From positions 248,001-312,000 of the forward strand of contig NHZP01000036.1 in NCBI GenBank assembly GCA_003313425.1: a DNA stretch of 64,000 nt, given 5' to 3'. The notes below the pieces were generated by a model, which saw only the letters and a list, made by a program, of their open reading frames with translations, was not told the origin of the DNA and did no database searches. The DNA is from Pseudopyrenochaeta lycopersici (lineage: Eukaryota; Ascomycota; Dothideomycetes; Pleosporales; Pseudopyrenochaetaceae). A program made the position numbers and the translations under genes. This document shows positions 61,111-64,000 of this stretch, piece by piece; the first letter of the stretch is position 1, and every line of letters starts with the position of its first letter.

Positions 61111-61264
61111 TATTCAAGGTCATTCTTTTCTAACCGTATTAAATTCAAGGCCATCAACCTATGGTACTAAATCCCCTCATTTGACGATTGTATGGCGCAT
61201 CGCGTGGCACGAGAACACGGCAAAGCGAGCGCGTCGTTAGCGACCCTTCAACGCGATATCAAAC

Positions 61265-62263
61265 GTGAAACAGCTCCAGTCACTCACATTGAAGATGGGC
61301 AAGTCTGCGAAGCAAGTGGATCCCTTGCGGCCACGGGCTTTGCGGGTTGAAAAGTCTTGTCGCACGCAGAGAGATCATCGCACACTCCCTTCTTGGTACC
61401 TTCGAGTCCGGGCGATCAGCTTTAAGGAGGACAGAGATGTGAACGCTTACGATTTCGACGAAGATCTTTCAGAGTTGGGGGAGGACAAGAAGGATGACGA
61501 TGATACGGACGGAGACGAGTCGGAGAGATCATATGACGGATCGGACGCCGACTACTACTACGAGCTGAAGGAAGAACGCGAAGAAAGGAAGCAGGAGAAG
61601 CTGCGGGAGCGGATAGCAAAAAATTGTGAACGGGAAATGGAAAGCGCTAAGGAAGAAGAGGTTCGCGCCGCATACCGATCTCTCCTGAAGGCTGAGAAAG
61701 AACTCAAGACGATCCCGATTGAATCACTTGCAGGTCAAGGATTCAAGCTGTTCTGCAGCGATCACGTTGACCATTTCTACTTCAATACTTACGCGACCAA
61801 ACGGGTTGATTTTTACTACCTGGACAACATGGGCGATCTCCTCCCGGACAAGCAGAAGCACAGCAACGAGGCTGACATGTTATATGGCGATGTGTATCTA
61901 GATGCGAATGCGAGCTGCAACTTTGGGCCATTCCGCCCTCCACGACGCGCGAGCCGGAAAGCTATCAAGGTGCAGAGCTTGGATGGCGATTATGAGCTGT
62001 CGTTCCAGTTTATCAGCAACAGTTATCTGAAGCTGAGGGTCTCCCGGGAAATGGTGTTCATGAACCCTTACGCAGAAAGCCCCCCAGCCGCCCCGCCTGA
62101 TGCGCCGGAAGCGTTCGAGTTCGTCGGTATCTGGCGCGATCGGGAGAAAGAGAAAGCAGAACGACAGGAGAGATTGAAGGCACACTGTCCGCTGTCCCCT
62201 CGCGGGAGTTGGTTTGAGATGAACCATCCCATGGGCTGGTGCCATCAATCAAGGTACTCCTGA
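61265..62263 (+). CDS. Unknown acidic/charged protein
   Basis: A 332-residue single-exon protein. Residues 70-105 are an Asp/Glu/Ser acidic stretch (DEDLSELGEDKKDDDDTDGD), 110-155 a charged helix of Lys/Glu/Arg (KEEREERKQEKLRERIAKNC), and 165-300 a more ordered region (LFCSDHVDHFYFNTYATKRV, DNMGDLLPD). The end has a conserved-looking SPRGSWFEMNHPMGWCHQ motif that I associate with uncharacterised ascomycete proteins. An upstream ATG-proximal start is unclear; ATG 61295 (MGKSAKQVDP) is also plausible. No function assigned. Confidence 0.6.
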   Translation: MKQLQSLTLKMGKSAKQVDPLRPRALRVEKSCRTQRDHRTLPSWYLRVRAISFKEDRDVNAYDFDEDLSELGEDKKDDDDTDGDESERSYDGSDADYYYELKEEREERKQEKLRERIAKNCEREMESAKEEEVRAAYRSLLKAEKELKTIPIESLAGQGFKLFCSDHVDHFYFNTYATKRVDFYYLDNMGDLLPDKQKHSNEADMLYGDVYLDANASCNFGPFRPPRRASRKAIKVQSLDGDYELSFQFISNSYLKLRVSREMVFMNPYAESPPAAPPDAPEAFEFVGIWRDREKEKAERQERLKAHCPLSPRGSWFEMNHPMGWCHQSRYS

Positions 62264-62564
62264 CGCATTGATCCGCGCACAAAGGTACGGAGTACCTAAC
62301 CAGGGAGATGAAGGTGTGTTCGACCGCCATGGTCGACTTCGCTATCTGACCCAATAGTAGTACTTGGATAAGTCGTCAATGATGTTGAGTGAAGTGGTTT
62401 CCCGAAAGCTTTTCCGGAAGACATGTGAGCGGAGGCTGAAGAGCGCTTGTGGATCCGAAGCTAGGTAGTTCGTTAGGATGGGGACCTTGTGTTCCCACCA
62501 TCTATTCGAAACCAGGTAACTAAGTTAAGTAAGTTGATTAATTTACTATAATTACTCAACAACC

Positions 62565-63341
62565 GAGACCGCTGCCGCAACTGCCGCCGAAGCCCTCCCC
62601 CCTAACGATAGCGATATCTCCTCTGATGATGAGCGATATACGGATAATTACGATGCGATTCAGTGGGAAGCGATTAAGCAATATATTAAGCCTCTCCGAA
62701 CGCAGAAGAGGCAACCGAGCTGGATCTACAAGTACGAATACCGTGTGGCTTCGCTGAAGAATCCAAAACGGACATTTTTCGTCTGTAGACATTGCCATCT
62801 TAAGAAGTCCACTCACAATCATATCTTTGATGTTACATCATCTGTTTCAGCTGCCGCACGCCATCTAGGGATGAACAGACCTGGCCATAGATTGTGTAAG
62901 GACGGAAAAGTTACTGTCCAGATGGAGTCCAGTCAACAACACAAACTGATGAGGGCGACCTTCCTCAGGCAGAAGAGGATATTTTGCCTCAGCGATGGTC
63001 ATGTTGTCGTACACTGTGGTCGGTATGATATGCTCAAACGTAGTGATGGAAAGAAATATGGAGATTTCCAAATGCCTGCAAACTTTGAACAATACAATGT
63101 ATTGGGAGAAAAGGATCGATTCGGCCCTTTGATCAGCACGAATGGCCTGGTCTTGTGCAAACCCTGCGCAAAATTCCTTTATATCCTTAAAATCGCTAAA
63201 GACAAAGTCGACTTTCGTGTATGGGAGTCAAAGACGAGGATTGCAGGGTCAGTCGTGTTTCGCGGTAAATTTGAGTCCTTGGAGTTGCGCTGCATCGACC
63301 AAGGCATCTCTATAAGTGAGCATTTGTCCCAAAGGGAATAG
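62565..63341 (+). pseudogene. hAT transposase N-terminal fragment
   Basis: An open frame from about 62550 encodes an acidic leader, then WIYKYEYRVASLKNPKRTFF and VCRHCHLKKSTHN with SAAARHL about 28 residues after the CxxC, the BED-type zinc finger region at the start of fungal hAT transposases. After about residue 125 the sequence no longer resembles hAT, and the frame ends at 63339. The catalytic core is missing; a fusion to unrelated sequence is possible. Confidence 0.6.
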
Positions 63342-64000
63342 GTTCATAGAGTCACGCTCAAGCAAAAACTCCTTGGATTGAGATAAAACTATCTCATTTT
63401 CACTTAGTCAAGACTATTTTTCCCGACACCAGTTAGGAATGGAACATTTTGTCGAGACAATTACTTGATAAGTTACTTTAATTGTAAAGAGCCTATGATT
63501 TCGCACTATCCCACTGCGCATCCCTAGGTCACCGACTCATACTGATTTTGGTTTCCAGCGTTATAAAATTGACTTTACGTATGACCTGGTTTTGTCAAGA
63601 CAAGGCTATCAACAAGGCATGACGAGGTGCCTGTATAGAAGCTTTCCTGAATTGCTCCTCGCGCGCTAATAAAAGGGAGAATACATAACCCATAAATGTG
63701 ATCCCTCCAATTCTTGATCATGGTTTTATGACCCAGGTACTCTAGTACATGGGCCACAGGACACTAACTGTCACCTCTACATCCTCCCATCAAGATAGTA
63801 GTGTCTTTGTAATGTCCATTAACCCAATTTCCCGGACGTATAGCCATCTCACACGGAACACATATGGCGAGCTGATACTGTTTATTATATAGTACGTATT
63901 CTGTTATCTGGCGGCTGTTGTATCGGAGCTTAAGGTCTAACCCTAACATTACCCCAACTTCATACTCCTCAACAACCAAGACTGTTTACATTCCATAATC
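63342..64000. other. Intergenic to window end, no supported gene
   Basis: No domain-bearing ORF or repeat ends. Confidence 0.5.

Noticed and set aside
62745..63341. Independent zinc-finger transcription factor
   Set aside because: The CxxC region and following SAAARHL motif match the N-terminus of fungal hAT transposases.

Overview
This window looks like nuclear DNA from a filamentous ascomycete (Pezizomycotina; a dothideomycete such as one of the Pleosporales is my best guess, but that is inference). The evidence: short spliceosomal introns of about 40-80 nt; fungal gene families (a cyanamide-hydratase-like HD protein, T5orf172, a NACHT NLR fragment, small secreted Cys-rich proteins); fungal transposon classes (Fot1/pogo, Tc1, hAT, MULE, Crypton, Tad-like LINE, copia, gypsy); and AT-rich tracts in which CpA has become TpA, the signature of repeat-induced point mutation (RIP). 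I see no rRNA, tRNA or CRISPR.

Layout. 1-1.8 kb: 3' part of a hAT element. 3.9-5.3 kb: Tad-like LINE fragment, two short LTRs and an AT-rich MITE relic, running up to the stop codon of an HD-domain gene (5.3-6.1 kb). 6.9-7.4 kb: RidA-family gene. 8.7-10.9 kb: MULE end, solo LTR and an intact Fot1/pogo element (element A). 11.8-12.5 kb: secreted chitin-binding Cys-rich protein. 12.5-14.1 kb: LTR-like unit and hAT relic. 14.5-15.8 kb: FtsJ-like methyltransferase. 17.4-20.6 kb: Fot1 element B, broken by a nested Tc1 element. 20.75 kb: hAT-type MITE. 22-25.6 kb: small gene with one internal stop, T5orf172 gene, Gly/Ala-rich gene. 26.3-30.7 kb: nuclease-like gene beside a Crypton tyrosine recombinase. 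31.8-36.9 kb: MULE whose transposase intron holds an AT-rich MITE, which in turn holds a RIP-degraded Fot1 element (C). 36.9-47.9 kb: retroelement cluster with several LTRs, RIP-degraded tracts, a very young copia element (38678-43938) and Fot1 element D with a solo LTR inside its terminus. 48.7-49.8 kb: convergent pair of a coiled-coil protein and a secreted Cys-rich protein. 50.2-54.3 kb: alpha/beta hydrolase gene split by an intact hAT element. 54.9-57.0 kb: intact pogo-type element E. 57.1-59.1 kb: metallo-beta-lactamase-fold and tautomerase genes. 59.2-60.1 kb: MULE end and decayed NLR. 60.8-63.3 kb: MITE, unknown acidic protein, hAT N-terminal fragment.

Host genes sit as islands of one to three genes between nested transposons, and I see no convincing metabolic cluster. 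The strongest new pattern is shared by the five Fot1/pogo-type elements (A-E). Although their sequences differ, each terminus has the same layout: TA target, 8 bp, then a tandem array of 17-bp units, two copies at most ends and three at one end of E. The copia element shows a second notable feature: gag and pol are in the same frame, separated only by a TGA followed by CTAG, the classic context for stop-codon readthrough.
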